Numbered from the stretch's first letter, positions 17,571 to 27,902 are shown. The stretch: DNA of 64,000 nucleotides from Alcanivorax sp. DP30 (GCF_009882945.1 NZ_WTUY01000004.1:84832-148831); one strand, 5' to 3'. Notes: generated by a model from the sequence alone, not told the origin. Numbers and translations: made by a program.

Positions 17571-17987
17571 TTAACCCTTCACCACCGGCAGCGATGCCGA
17601 ACGCCAGGCGTTGAGGCCACCCTGAATCCGGTAGAGCTGCTCGAAGCCCTTGGGACGCAGCTGTCTGCCAAGATGTGAGGCCTTGCTGCCCATATCACAA
17701 GTCAGAATCAGCGGTTTGTCCTTGTATTTTTCCAGTTCTGCAATACGCTCTAGAGCCTGACTGGCAGGAATGTTGAGACTACCGGCAATATGGCCGGCAC
17801 GAAACTCATCACTGTCTCGCAGATCAACAATGACAGCCTCATCCCGGTTTACCATATTGGTAGCCATCTGTGGCGTCACAGGCTTGCCGCCGCGGCGGGA
17901 TTCAAGCACGAAAAACACAGCCCAAAGCAGAAAAAAGGCGGACACCAGAAGATAATGGTTGCTGGCGAATTCAAACAGTTGGCTCAT
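17571..17987 (-). CDS. Membrane-anchored rhodanese-domain protein (YibN-like)
   Basis: A 138-residue protein with one N-terminal helix (YLLVSAFFLLWAVFFVL) and a rhodanese domain carrying IVDLRDSDEFRAGHI and the active loop LTCDMGSKAS, with Cys as the likely persulfide carrier. It heads the rhodanese-grxC-secB unit. It is probably a sulfurtransferase facing the cytoplasm. Confidence 0.88.
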   Translation of the reverse strand: MSQLFEFASNHYLLVSAFFLLWAVFFVLESRRGGKPVTPQMATNMVNRDEAVIVDLRDSDEFRAGHIAGSLNIPASQALERIAELEKYKDKPLILTCDMGSKASHLGRQLRPKGFEQLYRIQGGLNAWRSASLPVVKG

Positions 17988-18099
17988 GGGAACCCCGAAT
18001 CAGTGGCGTTAATCCGTCCGGAAGGGAAATCCCTCCACCGCCGGATCGATGAAAAATCGGCGCCAAGTATACACACCCCCAGGGGGGTAAGGTAAAACC

Positions 18100-19293
18100 A
18101 TGGCGTCCAGATTCTCGCCCCGCCCGCCCATCGCGGCGTTCTGTGGGCTATTGCTCACCGCGCTGCTATGCAATCCCCTGCTGGCTGAAACCACCCCCTC
18201 CAAGGCCGAACTCGAAGCCCTGAAACGCCGCATCAGCGAACTCAGCGAGGCTCAGGTCAAGGAACTGCGCGAACGCGACTCCGTACAGGCCGACCTGCGT
18301 GAAGCGGAATTGCGCATCAGTCGTCTGGCCCGGGAGAAACGCGACCTGGAAAAGCGCGAGGCCGAGGCCCTGCGCAAGCTTGCTACCCTGGAAAAGGAAC
18401 AGGCAGCCCTGGCCAAAGACAAACGCACCCAGGTGGAATGGCTGGCTCGCACCGTTCGCGCCAGCTACCAGAGTGGTCGTCAGGAACGCCTGAAGCTATT
18501 GCTGAATCAGGAGCAGCCGGATCAGATCGCCCGACTGATGCGTTATCAGGAGTACTATCAGCGCGCCCGCACTGACCGCCTGCAAGCAGTAAAAACCGAA
18601 CTGGTGGAACTGCAGGCAGTCAGCGAAAGGGTTGCCGGGGCCCGTCAGGCACTGCTGGAAAAACGCAGCGAACTACAACGCCATGCCGACAAACTGAATG
18701 ACGCCCAACAACAGCGTCAGCAAAGCCTGGCGGCACTCAATCGCTCGCTGGATAGCCGTGGCAGCGACATCACTCAACTGAAAAGCGATCAGCAGCGCCT
18801 GGCCAAGCTGCTGGATGACATGCGCCGCAGCTTTGACGACATTCCCGCTGACCTGGGCGGAAAGCCCTTTGGCAAACTGGCCGGCAAGCTTCCCTGGCCA
18901 CTGCCCGGCCGAATCACCACTGGATACAATAGCCGCAGGGAGGGCGCCCTGCGCTGGCAGGGGGTCATTCTCGGCGCCCCCGGGGGTACCCCAGTACGCG
19001 CCATTCATCCCGGGCGAGTGGTCTTCGCGGACTGGCTGAGAGGCTACGGCCTGCTCACCATCGTTGATCATGGCGACGGTTACCTGAGCCTGTACGGGTA
19101 TAACCAGGCCCTGCTTCGCGAAGTGGGAGAATGGGTATCTGCCGGGGACAGCCTGGCACTGGCGGGCAACTCTGGCGGTAACATGGCCAGCGGTCTGTAT
19201 TTCGAGATACGCCATCGTGGCAAGGCGGTGAACCCGACACGCTGGTGCGACCGCCGTGTTACACTGCCCCCTATCGCAAGGAACGACCAATAA
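18100..19293 (+). CDS. envC: Murein hydrolase activator EnvC
   Basis: A 397-residue periplasmic protein. It has a signal peptide (LLLTALLCNPLLAE), a long coiled coil (about residues 30-255) and a C-terminal LytM/M23 domain. The last conserved motif reads LYFEIRHRGKAVNP, and the zinc-binding His residues of active M23 enzymes are not all present, as is normal for EnvC. It activates amidases at the septum. Its 3' end is followed by ctpA and yibQ, the usual cluster. Confidence 0.93.
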   Translation: MASRFSPRPPIAAFCGLLLTALLCNPLLAETTPSKAELEALKRRISELSEAQVKELRERDSVQADLREAELRISRLAREKRDLEKREAEALRKLATLEKEQAALAKDKRTQVEWLARTVRASYQSGRQERLKLLLNQEQPDQIARLMRYQEYYQRARTDRLQAVKTELVELQAVSERVAGARQALLEKRSELQRHADKLNDAQQQRQQSLAALNRSLDSRGSDITQLKSDQQRLAKLLDDMRRSFDDIPADLGGKPFGKLAGKLPWPLPGRITTGYNSRREGALRWQGVILGAPGGTPVRAIHPGRVVFADWLRGYGLLTIVDHGDGYLSLYGYNQALLREVGEWVSAGDSLALAGNSGGNMASGLYFEIRHRGKAVNPTRWCDRRVTLPPIARNDQ

Positions 19294-19328
19294 CACGCAC
19301 GGACTTCACCGTGCTTCGGGGACACCTG

Positions 19329-20645
19329 ATGCCAACACTGTTTTCCCAGCGCGCCCGATCGGCAGCTGTTGCCAGCTTACTTGCTCTGGCCTCTTTTTCT
19401 GCCCAAGCCGCCGATCCGGCCCTTGATCAACAGGCCGAGCAACAGGGTGTGCCTGTTGAAGAACTGCGCGCCTTTGCCGAAGTCATGGAGCGCATTCGCT
19501 CTTCCTATATCGAAGACGTGAGCGACCGCGACCTGCTCGAGTCTGCCATCCGCGGCATGCTGTATGAGCTGGACCCCCATTCCAGCTACCTGACTCCTGA
19601 TCAGTTCGAAGATCTTCAAGTCACCACCACCGGTGAGTTCGGCGGCCTGGGCATTGAAGTCACCATGGAGGACGGCTTCGTCAAAGTCGTCACCCCGGTC
19701 GATGAGTCCCCTGCCAGCAAGGCTGGCATTCAGGCCGGTGACCTGATTCTGAAAATCGACGACACCTTCGTGAAAGGCCTGACGCTGAGCGAAGCCGTGG
19801 AGCTGATGCGTGGCGAGATCGGCTCCGAAATCGAATTAATGGTGCTCAGTCAAGGGGACGAGAATCCCCGCAAGGTCAGCGTCAAGCGAGACAAAATCCA
19901 GCTGCACAGTGTTCGTTCGCGGCTGCTGGAACCCGGGCTTGGCTACATCCGCATTTCCCAGTTCCAGAACAACACTGGCCCGGATACTGACAAGGCGCTG
20001 GACAAGCTCAACAAGGACGGCGAACTGCGCGGCCTGGTACTGGATCTGCGCAACAACCCTGGCGGGGTATTGGGTGGCGCGGTACAAGTGGCGGACCTGT
20101 TCCTCGACAGCGGGCTGATCGTCTACACCCAGGGACGAAACCCGGAGAGCCGCAGTGAGTTCAAGGCCTCCAGTGGAGACCGCCTGGCAGGCGTACCGCT
20201 GGTGGTATTGGTTAATGGCGGCAGCGCCTCGGCCTCGGAGATCGTGGCCGGAGCCCTGCAGGATCAGCACCGCGCGCTGGTGGTGGGCAATCGGACCTTC
20301 GGCAAGGGCTCCGTGCAAACGGTGCTGCCGCTCAGCAAGGACAAGGCTCTGAAGCTGACTACCGCCCGCTACTACACCCCTTCCGGCCGCTCCATTCAGG
20401 CCGAAGGCATCGTCCCGGATATCACCGTGGATCAGGTCACTCATCTGGAAGTACTGGAAGACCAGCAACTGCGCGAAGCCGATCTGCCTCGCCATCTGGA
20501 CAACGAAAATGGCGAAAGCAGCAATTCACGCACTGCCCCTTCGCTGGCACAGGAGGATTATCCCCTTGCCCAGGCACTGGCCATTCTCAAAGGGGTAGTG
20601 ATGTCCCGTGCGAGTGCCAGTCAGGCTGTCACTGACACACCCTGA
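19329..20645 (+). CDS. ctpA: C-terminal processing protease (S41 family)
   Basis: A 438-residue periplasmic serine protease with signal peptide. A PDZ domain lies at about residues 80-165 (EFGGLGIEVTMEDGFVKVV). The S41 catalytic region has VNGGSASASEIVAGALQD (Ser) and FGKGSVQTV (Lys). The ATG at 19329 is used; the longer open frame from 19245 runs through the end of envC. Its TGA overlaps the ATG of yibQ (TGATG). Confidence 0.93.
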   Translation: MPTLFSQRARSAAVASLLALASFSAQAADPALDQQAEQQGVPVEELRAFAEVMERIRSSYIEDVSDRDLLESAIRGMLYELDPHSSYLTPDQFEDLQVTTTGEFGGLGIEVTMEDGFVKVVTPVDESPASKAGIQAGDLILKIDDTFVKGLTLSEAVELMRGEIGSEIELMVLSQGDENPRKVSVKRDKIQLHSVRSRLLEPGLGYIRISQFQNNTGPDTDKALDKLNKDGELRGLVLDLRNNPGGVLGGAVQVADLFLDSGLIVYTQGRNPESRSEFKASSGDRLAGVPLVVLVNGGSASASEIVAGALQDQHRALVVGNRTFGKGSVQTVLPLSKDKALKLTTARYYTPSGRSIQAEGIVPDITVDQVTHLEVLEDQQLREADLPRHLDNENGESSNSRTAPSLAQEDYPLAQALAILKGVVMSRASASQAVTDTP

Positions 20646-21424
20646 TGCAGGCACTTTTCAGGATCATGGCCCTGATCACGCTGGCGGCTCTTGGCGCCAA
20701 CGTGGCCAACGCTGCCCAGCCGCGCATCGCCATCATCATTGATGATCTGGGCTACAACCGTCAGCACGGTCAGTCCATCGTCGATCTGCCCGCCGCGGTG
20801 ACCTGTGCCGTGATTCCCTTTTCGCCCCATGGTCAGCGGTTGGCCCGACGCGCCAGCCAGGCCGGAAAGGAAGTGATCGTCCATATGCCCATGGCCGCTC
20901 GCCAACACCAGAAGCTGGATCGCGGCGGCCTGACCACTGACATGTCCGAAGCGGAGCTGCTGAGCCAGGTTCGCCAGGCACTGCGTCAGCTGCCCGAAGC
21001 CCGCGGCCTGAATAACCACATGGGCAGCGAACTCACTGAACAAACCCGGGCCATGAACTGGCTGATGAGCGAGCTCAAGGCGCACCAGCTGTTCTTCGTG
21101 GATAGCCGCACCAGTGGCCGCTCCGTGGCCCAGCAACAGGCTGTACGGGCCGGCATTGCCAATGCCGGCAGGGATATCTTCCTTGATAACGACCGCAGCC
21201 TGGTGAAGATCAACAACCAGTTCAACAAACTGATCAAACTGGCTCGGCAACGGGGCCATGCCATTGCCATTGGCCACCCCTACCCGGAAACCGTGCACTA
21301 TCTCCAGCAGGTTCTGCCGCTACTCAAGCAGGCTGGCATTGCGGTGGTGCCGGTATCAGAACTGCTTTCTGCACCGGCACTGAATACGGCCTCGGCCCAG
21401 GGCTCCGATCACGGCGAAACCTGA
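20645..21424 (+). CDS. yibQ: Divergent polysaccharide deacetylase family protein (YibQ)
   Basis: A 259-residue secreted protein of the DUF610/divergent deacetylase family. It shows a signal peptide, RIAIIIDDLGYNRQHGQSI, the block VIVHMPMAA, LNNHMGSEL and FFVDSRTSG. Metal-binding residues are partly kept. It is probably linked to envelope or septal peptidoglycan work, given its fixed place behind envC and ctpA. It overlaps the convergent symporter gene tail-to-tail by 16 bases. Confidence 0.88.
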   Translation: MQALFRIMALITLAALGANVANAAQPRIAIIIDDLGYNRQHGQSIVDLPAAVTCAVIPFSPHGQRLARRASQAGKEVIVHMPMAARQHQKLDRGGLTTDMSEAELLSQVRQALRQLPEARGLNNHMGSELTEQTRAMNWLMSELKAHQLFFVDSRTSGRSVAQQQAVRAGIANAGRDIFLDNDRSLVKINNQFNKLIKLARQRGHAIAIGHPYPETVHYLQQVLPLLKQAGIAVVPVSELLSAPALNTASAQGSDHGET

Positions 21425-22293
21425 GCGTTGCGTCCGATTCCGGTGAGGCGGGCGTAACCAATCATCAGGAAACCAAAGGCAAACATCAGCACCCCGTAAA
21501 CCGCAGAGGGCACAGACATGGCCTCGGAGTGAAGCAGGGTCAGCGTAACCATCAACCCCAGGGTGCCATTCTTGATACCCAGTTCGATCGCCACAGTGAA
21601 TGCCTGATCCCGGCTCAACCCGATCAGGCGACCACCCAGCATCCCCAGCACAATCCCCGCCACATTCAGAATAATCGCCGACATACCCGCCTTGCGGAAC
21701 AATTCGAATGCCTCATCACCCAGCTTGATCAGCAGCAACGCGATCACCGCGATCAACACCACCAGGCCGAGCAATCCCACAGCCTTTTCACCTTTCGCGG
21801 CCAGCACCGGCTTGAAATGCCGCACCGTCATGCCGATCGCCACCGGTAGCAGCACGATCACGATCAGGGTCAGCACGGTACGCAGCACGGGCAACTCAAT
21901 GGCCATGGCCTCGTCATGGAAATGCTTCAGTCCCCAGCCGGTGAACGCCGGCAGGGTGACAATAGTGATCAGGCTGGCGATCACCGTCAGCACGATGGAG
22001 AGCGCCACATCGCCGCGGCCCAGGTAGACAAACAGATTCGAGGTGGTACCGCCGGGACAGGCTGCCACCACAATCAGCCCCACCGCCAGTGCCGGAGAAA
22101 GATCCAGGGCCACAGCCACCGCAAAAGCCACCAGCGGCAAAAGCAGGATCTGACAGATCAAGCCGAAGGCCGTCCCTTTCGGAGCAATGACCACCTCACG
22201 AAAATCCTTCGGTGTCAGGGTCATGCCCATGCCGACCATGATCAGAAACAGGGATATCGGCAGTCCGATATCAATCAGCGCACTGGAACCCAT
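21409..22293 (-). CDS. Bile acid:sodium symporter (BASS) family transporter
   Basis: A 294-residue polytopic protein with about nine or ten helices. Family motifs include SLFLIMVGMGMTL, VVAACPGGTTSNLFVYLGRG and ELGIKNGTLG. BASS proteins import organic anions with Na+; the substrate here cannot be told. It is a single gene with about 300 bases of repeat-containing spacer upstream. Confidence 0.88.
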   Translation of the reverse strand: MGSSALIDIGLPISLFLIMVGMGMTLTPKDFREVVIAPKGTAFGLICQILLLPLVAFAVAVALDLSPALAVGLIVVAACPGGTTSNLFVYLGRGDVALSIVLTVIASLITIVTLPAFTGWGLKHFHDEAMAIELPVLRTVLTLIVIVLLPVAIGMTVRHFKPVLAAKGEKAVGLLGLVVLIAVIALLLIKLGDEAFELFRKAGMSAIILNVAGIVLGMLGGRLIGLSRDQAFTVAIELGIKNGTLGLMVTLTLLHSEAMSVPSAVYGVLMFAFGFLMIGYARLTGIGRNAQVSP

Positions 22294-22450
22294 TGCGTAC
22301 TCTCCCGGTATCGTTTTTATAGATATACATTCGAGAGTAATTCAGTGTGAGGGATGCGGCCAGCAGGAAACCACATAGGCATTAAGGATGGCGCTTTTGG
22401 CCATGATAGAGGCCTGATGCTGGACGCCTGAGGCCTGACACACTGATTGA

Positions 22451-22512
22451 GGGAGCTTGCCTGCAAGCGATAGCTCTTCGATCAAGACTCCATCGCTTGC
22501 AGGCAAGCTCCC
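22451..22512. repeat. REP-like inverted pair
   Basis: GGGAGCTTGCCTGCAAGCGA(T) at 22451-22471 and its perfect 21-base complement at 22492-22512 flank a 20-base spacer. The same motif forms the outer arms of the element at 58099-58260. The flanks carry a further 11-base inverted pair, AGGCCTGATGC at 22410-22420 and 22562-22572. The 301-base gap 22294-22594 holds these repeats and the his terminator, and no gene. Confidence 0.8.
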
Positions 22513-22529
22513 ACAGCGGGGCTATCCAC

Positions 22530-22561
22530 AAAAAAGCCCGCCGGGCATTCGGCGGGCTTTT
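22530..22561 (-). terminator. Rho-independent terminator of the his operon
   Basis: The hairpin AAAAAGCCCGCC-gggcattc-GGCGGGCTTTT lies about 35 bases beyond hisF. On the minus strand it ends in a T run. Confidence 0.85.
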
Positions 22562-22594
22562 GCATCAGGCCTCGAGCCTCAAGCCTCTGGCGTA

Positions 22595-23368
22595 TTACAG
22601 CCGCATCTCAATGCCGGCGTTCTGCATGAAACGCTTGGCTTCTTCAACGGAATATTCGGCGAAGTGGAAGATGGAGGCTGCCAGCACAGCATCGGCTCCG
22701 CCCTGAATGACACCGTCCACCAGATGCTGCAGGTTGCCCACTCCACCACTGGCAATCACCGGCACCGGGACCGCATCGGAGATGGCACGGGTCAGGGCAA
22801 TATCAAAACCGTTCTTGGTGCCATCACGGTCCATGCTGGTGAGCAGGATCTCACCCGCACCGTAATCGGTCATGCGCCTGGCCCACTGCACAGCATCCAG
22901 CCCGGTGGGCTTGCGGCCGCCATGGGTAAAGATCTCCCAGCGATTGGGTTCGCTCTCCGCGCTCACCTTCTTGGCATCAATGGCCACCACGATGCACTGG
23001 GAGCCGAAACGCTCCGCCGCCTCGCGGACAAATTCCGGGTTATGCACGGCCGCAGAGTTAATCCCCACCTTGTCCGCGCCGGCGTTAAGCAGGTTACGGA
23101 TATCGTCCAGGGTACGCACACCGCCCCCCACCGTCAGCGGGATGAACACCTGGCTGGCAATCTGTTCCACCGTATGCAGGGTAGTATCGCGGCCTTCATG
23201 GCTGGCGGTGATATCGAGAAAGGTAATCTCGTCGGCGCCGGCATCGTTGTAGCGCTTGGCCACTTCCACCGGATCACCGGCATCACGGATATCCACAAAC
23301 TGGACACCCTTGACCACGCGACCGTCGTCCACATCCAGGCAGGGAATGATTCGTTTGGCGAGCCCCAT
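22595..23368 (-). CDS. hisF: Imidazole glycerol phosphate synthase, cyclase subunit HisF
   Basis: A 257-residue TIM barrel. Signatures are [31 protein letters not shown], and catalytic Asp residues in PCLDVD and [14 protein letters not shown]. With HisH it converts PRFAR to IGP and AICAR using ammonia from glutamine. It is the last gene of hisBHAF. Confidence 0.98.
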   Translation of the reverse strand: MGLAKRIIPCLDVDDGRVVKGVQFVDIRDAGDPVEVAKRYNDAGADEITFLDITASHEGRDTTLHTVEQIASQVFIPLTVGGGVRTLDDIRNLLNAGADKVGINSAAVHNPEFVREAAERFGSQCIVVAIDAKKVSAESEPNRWEIFTHGGRKPTGLDAVQWARRMTDYGAGEILLTSMDRDGTKNGFDIALTRAISDAVPVPVIASGGVGNLQHLVDGVIQGGADAVLAASIFHFAEYSVEEAKRFMQNAGIEMRL

Positions 23369-23381
23369 CGTCGTCTCCGCC

Positions 23382-24122
23382 TCAGGCCTTGATCAGTTCG
23401 TCAGACAGCGCCTGACCGTCTGCAAAGTTGAGGGTGTTCTCGTAAATGGCACGGCCAGTGATAGCACCGCTGATGCCTTGATCCGCCACGCCACAGAGGT
23501 TGCGTACATCGTCCAGATTGGTGATGCCGCCGGAGGCAATAACGGGAATGGACATGGACTGGGCCAGGCGCACGGTGGCTTCCACGTTAACGCCCTGCAA
23601 CATGCCATCGCGGCTGATATCGGTATAAACGATGGCGGACACACCATCGTTTTCAAACTGTTTGGCCAGATCGATCACATTCACATCAGTGACGTTGGCC
23701 CAGCCGTCGGTGGCAACCATGCCATCCTTGGCGTCCAGACCAACAATGATATGGCCGGGGAACTGCTTGCACATGTCGCGCACGAATTCCGGTTCATTAA
23801 CGGCCTTGGTGCCAATGATGACCCACTGCACGCCGGCATCCAGATAAGCCTGAATGATTTCCGGGCTGCGAATGCCGCCACCAATCTGAATCGGCAGATC
23901 CGGGTACTTGTGGGCAATCGCCTTGACGATATCGCCATTCACCGGCTCACCGGCAAAAGCACCATTGAGATCGACCAGATGCAGGCGCCGCGCACCCTGC
24001 TCCACCCAATGACTGGCCACCGCCACAGGATCTTCGGAAAACACCGTGTCGTCTTCCATCCGCCCCTGCTTGAGGCGAACACATTTTCCGTCTTTCAGGT
24101 CGATGGCAGGAATCAAAAGCAT
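23382..24122 (-). CDS. hisA: ProFAR isomerase HisA
   Basis: A 246-residue TIM-barrel isomerase. It has [29 protein letters not shown] and the catalytic Asp region [13 protein letters not shown]. It supplies PRFAR to HisF/HisH. Thirteen bases separate it from hisF. Confidence 0.98.
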   Translation of the reverse strand: MLLIPAIDLKDGKCVRLKQGRMEDDTVFSEDPVAVASHWVEQGARRLHLVDLNGAFAGEPVNGDIVKAIAHKYPDLPIQIGGGIRSPEIIQAYLDAGVQWVIIGTKAVNEPEFVRDMCKQFPGHIIVGLDAKDGMVATDGWANVTDVNVIDLAKQFENDGVSAIVYTDISRDGMLQGVNVEATVRLAQSMSIPVIASGGITNLDDVRNLCGVADQGISGAITGRAIYENTLNFADGQALSDELIKA

Positions 24123-24198
24123 ATCTAGTTCTCAAGGCTTGGCGCCGCACCTGCGGCACAGGAAAAACGATGGTTTCGCTGTCAACTGTTAACAGGCT

Positions 24199-24840
24199 TC
24201 AAGGCTGCCAACGCAGGAAGTTTTCCAGCAGGGTCAATCCGGCATCGGCACTTTTTTCCGGGTGGAACTGCACCGCAAAGACATTGTTGCGGGTGGCTGC
24301 AGCGGCAAAGCGGCGCCCATAGTCGCAGTAGCCCGCCACTTCCTCATCGGCCAGGCCGGTGACACAGTAGCTGTGCACGAAGTAGAAGCGGGCGTTATCG
24401 GCAATGCCCGCCCACATGGGATGCGCCATACCCTGCTGCACCTGGTTCCAGCCCATGTGCGGGACCTTCAGCTTGCTGCCGGTGTCATCCTGCATCTCGC
24501 CAAAGAAGGTCACTTCACCATCGAAAACCCCGAGGCAGTCGACCCCGTTATTTTCTTCACTGTGGGCCATCAGTGCCTGCATGCCGACACAGATGCCAAG
24601 CACCGGTTTGCCGGCGGCAATCACATCACGGATGGCCTGATCCAGACCGGTTTCCTGCAACACGGCAATGCAGTCACGAATGGCGCCCACACCGGGAAAC
24701 ACCACCCGATCCGCAGCACGAATCCTGTCTGCATCACCCGTGATCAGGATCTGTTGACCGTTAGCCACTTTTTCCAGAGCCTTGCCTGCAGAGTGCAGGT
24801 TGCCCATGCCGTAATCGATAACGGCAACTACTTCGCTCAT
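24199..24840 (-). CDS. hisH: Imidazole glycerol phosphate synthase, glutamine amidotransferase subunit HisH
   Basis: A 213-residue class I glutamine amidotransferase. The nucleophile elbow is GICVGMQAL and the C-terminal catalytic pair lies in VQFHPEKS. It delivers ammonia to HisF. It is the second gene of the operon, eight bases after hisB. Confidence 0.97.
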   Translation of the reverse strand: MSEVVAVIDYGMGNLHSAGKALEKVANGQQILITGDADRIRAADRVVFPGVGAIRDCIAVLQETGLDQAIRDVIAAGKPVLGICVGMQALMAHSEENNGVDCLGVFDGEVTFFGEMQDDTGSKLKVPHMGWNQVQQGMAHPMWAGIADNARFYFVHSYCVTGLADEEVAGYCDYGRRFAAAATRNNVFAVQFHPEKSADAGLTLLENFLRWQP

Positions 24841-24848
24841 GGCTGCAC

Positions 24849-25454
24849 TTACTCGCTTTCGCTCAGGGTGCCCTTGGTGGACGGGGTGATCCCGCTCATC
24901 CGCGGATCAGGCTCTACCGCCATGCGCAAGGCACGACCAAAGGCCTTGAAGACAGTCTCGGCCTGGTGGTGGGCGTTCTTGCCACGCAAATTGTCGATAT
25001 GCAGGGTAATCATGGAATGGTTCACCATCCCCTGGAAGAATTCGTAGAAAAGATCCACATCGAAGCCGCCGATGCTGCCTCGGGTGAAATCCACGAACAT
25101 CTCAAGACCAGGGCGACCGGACAGATCCACCACTACACGGGACAGAGCTTCGTCGAGCGGCACATAGGCATGGCCGTAGCGGCGAACGCCCTTCTTGTCA
25201 CCCACGGCCCGGGCAAACGCTTGCCCCAGGGTAATGCCGATATCTTCCACGGTATGGTGAGCGTCGATGTGCAAGTCACCTTTGGCGGTGATTTCCAGAT
25301 CGATCAGGCCGTGACGGGCCACCTGATCCAGCATGTGCTCCAGAAACGGCAGGCCGGTATCCAGTTTGCACTGACCAGTACCATCCAGATTGATGGAAAC
25401 CTGAATCTGGGTTTCCAGGGTATTGCGCTCAACAGTGGCGCTTCGCTTGCTCAT
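24849..25454 (-). CDS. hisB: Imidazoleglycerol-phosphate dehydratase HisB
   Basis: A 201-residue monofunctional dehydratase without the phosphatase domain found in enteric HisB. The metal-binding motifs are [21 protein letters not shown] and KNAHHQAE. It is the first gene of hisBHAF, with a strong GGGAGGT ribosome site. A TATAAT is read on the minus strand at 25482-25487. Confidence 0.97.
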   Translation of the reverse strand: MSKRSATVERNTLETQIQVSINLDGTGQCKLDTGLPFLEHMLDQVARHGLIDLEITAKGDLHIDAHHTVEDIGITLGQAFARAVGDKKGVRRYGHAYVPLDEALSRVVVDLSGRPGLEMFVDFTRGSIGGFDVDLFYEFFQGMVNHSMITLHIDNLRGKNAHHQAETVFKAFGRALRMAVEPDPRMSGITPSTKGTLSESE

Positions 25455-25481
25455 CTATACCTCCCGGGCATTGGGCCGGCT

Positions 25482-25487
25482 ATTATA
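25482..25487 (-). promoter_or_regulatory. -10 element of the hisBHAF operon
   Basis: On the minus strand this reads TATAAT, 28 bases before hisB. A -35 is not clear. No his leader peptide or attenuator is visible in this short leader. Confidence 0.4.
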
Positions 25488-25555
25488 CGCAGCCTGACGG
25501 CCTGTTGACACCATTGTGGCAGAGCCCCCATTCCCCCAACCAGCGGAGTCGCCCC

Positions 25556-25876
25556 ATGCCTATCAGTGTTCAGGCCCACCCTCTCTCCCCGGAAGAATGC
25601 CAGACCTTCGAGCAGGTGCTGCGTGATAACCCGGAATACCGGCAAAAACTGCAGGATACGCAGGAAAAAGGGGATCGCAGGCTGTTTGCCGCCCATTTCA
25701 ACGGCAAGCGGGTGGCGATTGCCCTGGTCGAGAAAGATCAGCCGCTGGTGGACTGGATGGTGGTGCACCCCGCCACCCGTGGGCGCGGCGTGGGCAAGGA
25801 TTTCCTGCGCCTGATCGGTCAGACGCTGGGCGAGCCGGTCAGCCTGCCGGCGCACTGCCAGCAGGCCAACTCCTGA
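25556..25876 (+). CDS. Small GNAT-fold protein (PanZ-like)
   Basis: A 106-residue protein with one acetyl-CoA-binding motif (VHPATRGRGVGKDFL) preceded by WMV. It is shorter than most GNAT enzymes and resembles the PanZ/PanM acetyl-CoA sensor group in length and shape, but that assignment is tentative. The start at 25556 has AGCGGAG upstream; an in-frame start at 25505 is less likely. It is convergent with the kinase gene. Confidence 0.6.
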   Translation: MPISVQAHPLSPEECQTFEQVLRDNPEYRQKLQDTQEKGDRRLFAAHFNGKRVAIALVEKDQPLVDWMVVHPATRGRGVGKDFLRLIGQTLGEPVSLPAHCQQANS

Positions 25877-25891
25877 GCTGACACCAACAGA

Positions 25892-27838
25892 CTACTCTGT
25901 GCCTGCCCCCTCGTACTCGGCCAGCGGCAGGCGCAGATGCAGACTGAAGCCCCGGCCAGGACCGGGGCTTTCCGCCCACAGCTGCCCGCCGATCTGCTCC
26001 ACCATGACGCGCGCCATGGCCAGCGACAGACCGAAACCTTCTTCATGGTGTCGCGACCCCATGACAAAGAACGGCTCCATGATTTTCTCCAGCTGGTCCG
26101 CCGTGGCGCCCTTGCCCTCATCCCTGATCTGAATATGGGCAAATCCTTCAGCCACATTCACTTCACTGACCACTTCCACACTGCCGCCCTCGGCACTGAA
26201 ACGCAGGGCGTTATCCAGCGCCATGGCGAACACTTCCTTCAGCTCACTCTCGCTGGCCCGCACCCGAAGATTGGGCGAGACACGGTTACGCAGGGCAAGA
26301 CGTAATTGCTCAATGCGATCCGACTGCTCCCGCACCAGGGCATCTATCATCCACATGGGCTGGCAGGCTCCTACCGGTGGGGGCTGATTTCGATCTGAGA
26401 GATCAAAATAACGCAGCGAGGTGCCGACAATGCCGATAAGGCGTTTCTGCCCCTTGCGCACCATGGCCCAGACATCCACATCATTGTCTTCGGCATTGCC
26501 GCTACCCAGGGTATCGGCCGCACCGATCCAGTTGATGGGCGTATTCAGTTCATGACTGATGTACTGCAGGAACATGGATTTGTCCTGGTTCATCTGCTCA
26601 ATATCGGCCAGGTGCCGCTCCAGATTTTGCTGAGCTTCCAGCGCAAGCTGCTTGCGTTCATTCTCCAGAAAGCGGATCCGGTCCCCCAGTGCCAGAGACA
26701 ACATGACCACCACCCACAGCGCGCCGATATGGGGGAGATAGGGAACGATGGCGTGATACGGGATCAAACCCAGATTCCCAATGGCGTAGAGGAATATCGT
26801 CAACAGAAACACAGACCAGGCCAGCACATAGAGGCGTGCCACCCGGAAGCCCTGTCGCCACACCGTCCAGCCCAGCCAGCTGAACAGGACCACCGTCATC
26901 AGCGCGATACAGGTGGAGAGGTGATAGGAATAGGGCGGCTGCAATACCCACTGCAACAGGAAGGCCGTGCCGATCAGGATCAGATAATGGCGCAGCAAAC
27001 GATCGTAACGGGGAAACCGCTGAGCCAGTTGAAGAAACTGTCGCGAATAGAGCGCCAGTGCCAGTGCGATCACATAGGTGGACAGCCAGAAATATTCATT
27101 GATCTTCGGCGTTTCCGGCCACAGGAACTGCAGGCCGTAACCGCCCACCGTAATGTTGAAGAAAATGATACCGGCCAGAAACATCACGAAATGGAGATGA
27201 ACATTATCCCGCAGGGATAAAAACAACATCAGGTTATAGATCAGCATGATCGCCAGCGAGCCATAGAACAGCCCCTGAATCAGTTGCTCCACGTAAGTAG
27301 ATTCCACCAGCCCCTTGGCGCTGTAGAGCATGGGCATCATGTTCAACGCGCCCTTGCCTTTCAGTTTCAGGTAATACTCTGTCTCACCGCCATTATCCGT
27401 ATCCAGTGCAAATACAAAGGAGCGATGATCCATCGGCCGCAACGAAAATGGCCGGGTATCACCAACCGGAAACGACTTATAGCCGCCACCCGGACTGGGC
27501 ACATAGAGGGTCAGCTCATCCAGAATCGGGTAACGCTCCACCAGGAACCAGCTGCCATCCGCATCGCTGGCATCCACTGCAAACCGTAACCAGATGGTAC
27601 TGTCAGTAAAACCAAAACTCAGCGCCGAACTATCACTATTGCGGAACCGGCTGGCGAACTGGTTGCGCACTTGATCCAGCGTCCAGTGGCTTTCCGGATC
27701 CTCCAGAATTTGCATTCTGGCCCCCAGCGTCACCTCGTTCCCCGCTCCCTTGAGGACAACAGGCTCAGGTTTGATCGCCTGCGCCACCGAACTCAGCAGC
27801 GCAAAAACGGCAAACACAACCAAATGGAACTTTTGCAA
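25892..27838 (-). CDS. 7TMR-DISM sensor histidine kinase
   Basis: A 648-residue kinase. It has a signal peptide (VVFAVFALLSSVAQA) and a periplasmic 7TMR-DISMED2 domain (about 40-170) with the family's PILDELTLYVP and YYLKLKGKGALNM. Seven helices (about 180-390) and a coiled linker follow. The dimerisation H-box FLQYISHELNTPINWIG and an ATPase domain with MALDNALRFSAEGG and GFGLSLAMARVM complete it. TTG at 27838 is the only start that keeps the signal peptide, with AAGGA just before it. No response regulator is adjacent, so its partner is elsewhere. Confidence 0.87.
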   Translation of the reverse strand: MQKFHLVVFAVFALLSSVAQAIKPEPVVLKGAGNEVTLGARMQILEDPESHWTLDQVRNQFASRFRNSDSSALSFGFTDSTIWLRFAVDASDADGSWFLVERYPILDELTLYVPSPGGGYKSFPVGDTRPFSLRPMDHRSFVFALDTDNGGETEYYLKLKGKGALNMMPMLYSAKGLVESTYVEQLIQGLFYGSLAIMLIYNLMLFLSLRDNVHLHFVMFLAGIIFFNITVGGYGLQFLWPETPKINEYFWLSTYVIALALALYSRQFLQLAQRFPRYDRLLRHYLILIGTAFLLQWVLQPPYSYHLSTCIALMTVVLFSWLGWTVWRQGFRVARLYVLAWSVFLLTIFLYAIGNLGLIPYHAIVPYLPHIGALWVVVMLSLALGDRIRFLENERKQLALEAQQNLERHLADIEQMNQDKSMFLQYISHELNTPINWIGAADTLGSGNAEDNDVDVWAMVRKGQKRLIGIVGTSLRYFDLSDRNQPPPVGACQPMWMIDALVREQSDRIEQLRLALRNRVSPNLRVRASESELKEVFAMALDNALRFSAEGGSVEVVSEVNVAEGFAHIQIRDEGKGATADQLEKIMEPFFVMGSRHHEEGFGLSLAMARVMVEQIGGQLWAESPGPGRGFSLHLRLPLAEYEGAGTE

Positions 27839-27896
27839 AGGTCCTTCCCCTAACTATGAACCGATTCTACGGTTATGGTACGTCAATCCCGACTGC

Positions 27897-27902
27897 TATA
27901 AT
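27897..27902 (+). promoter_or_regulatory. Extended -10 promoter before the AsmA gene
   Basis: TGCTATAAT lies 35 bases before the AsmA-family start at 27937. The -35 is weak. Confidence 0.45.
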
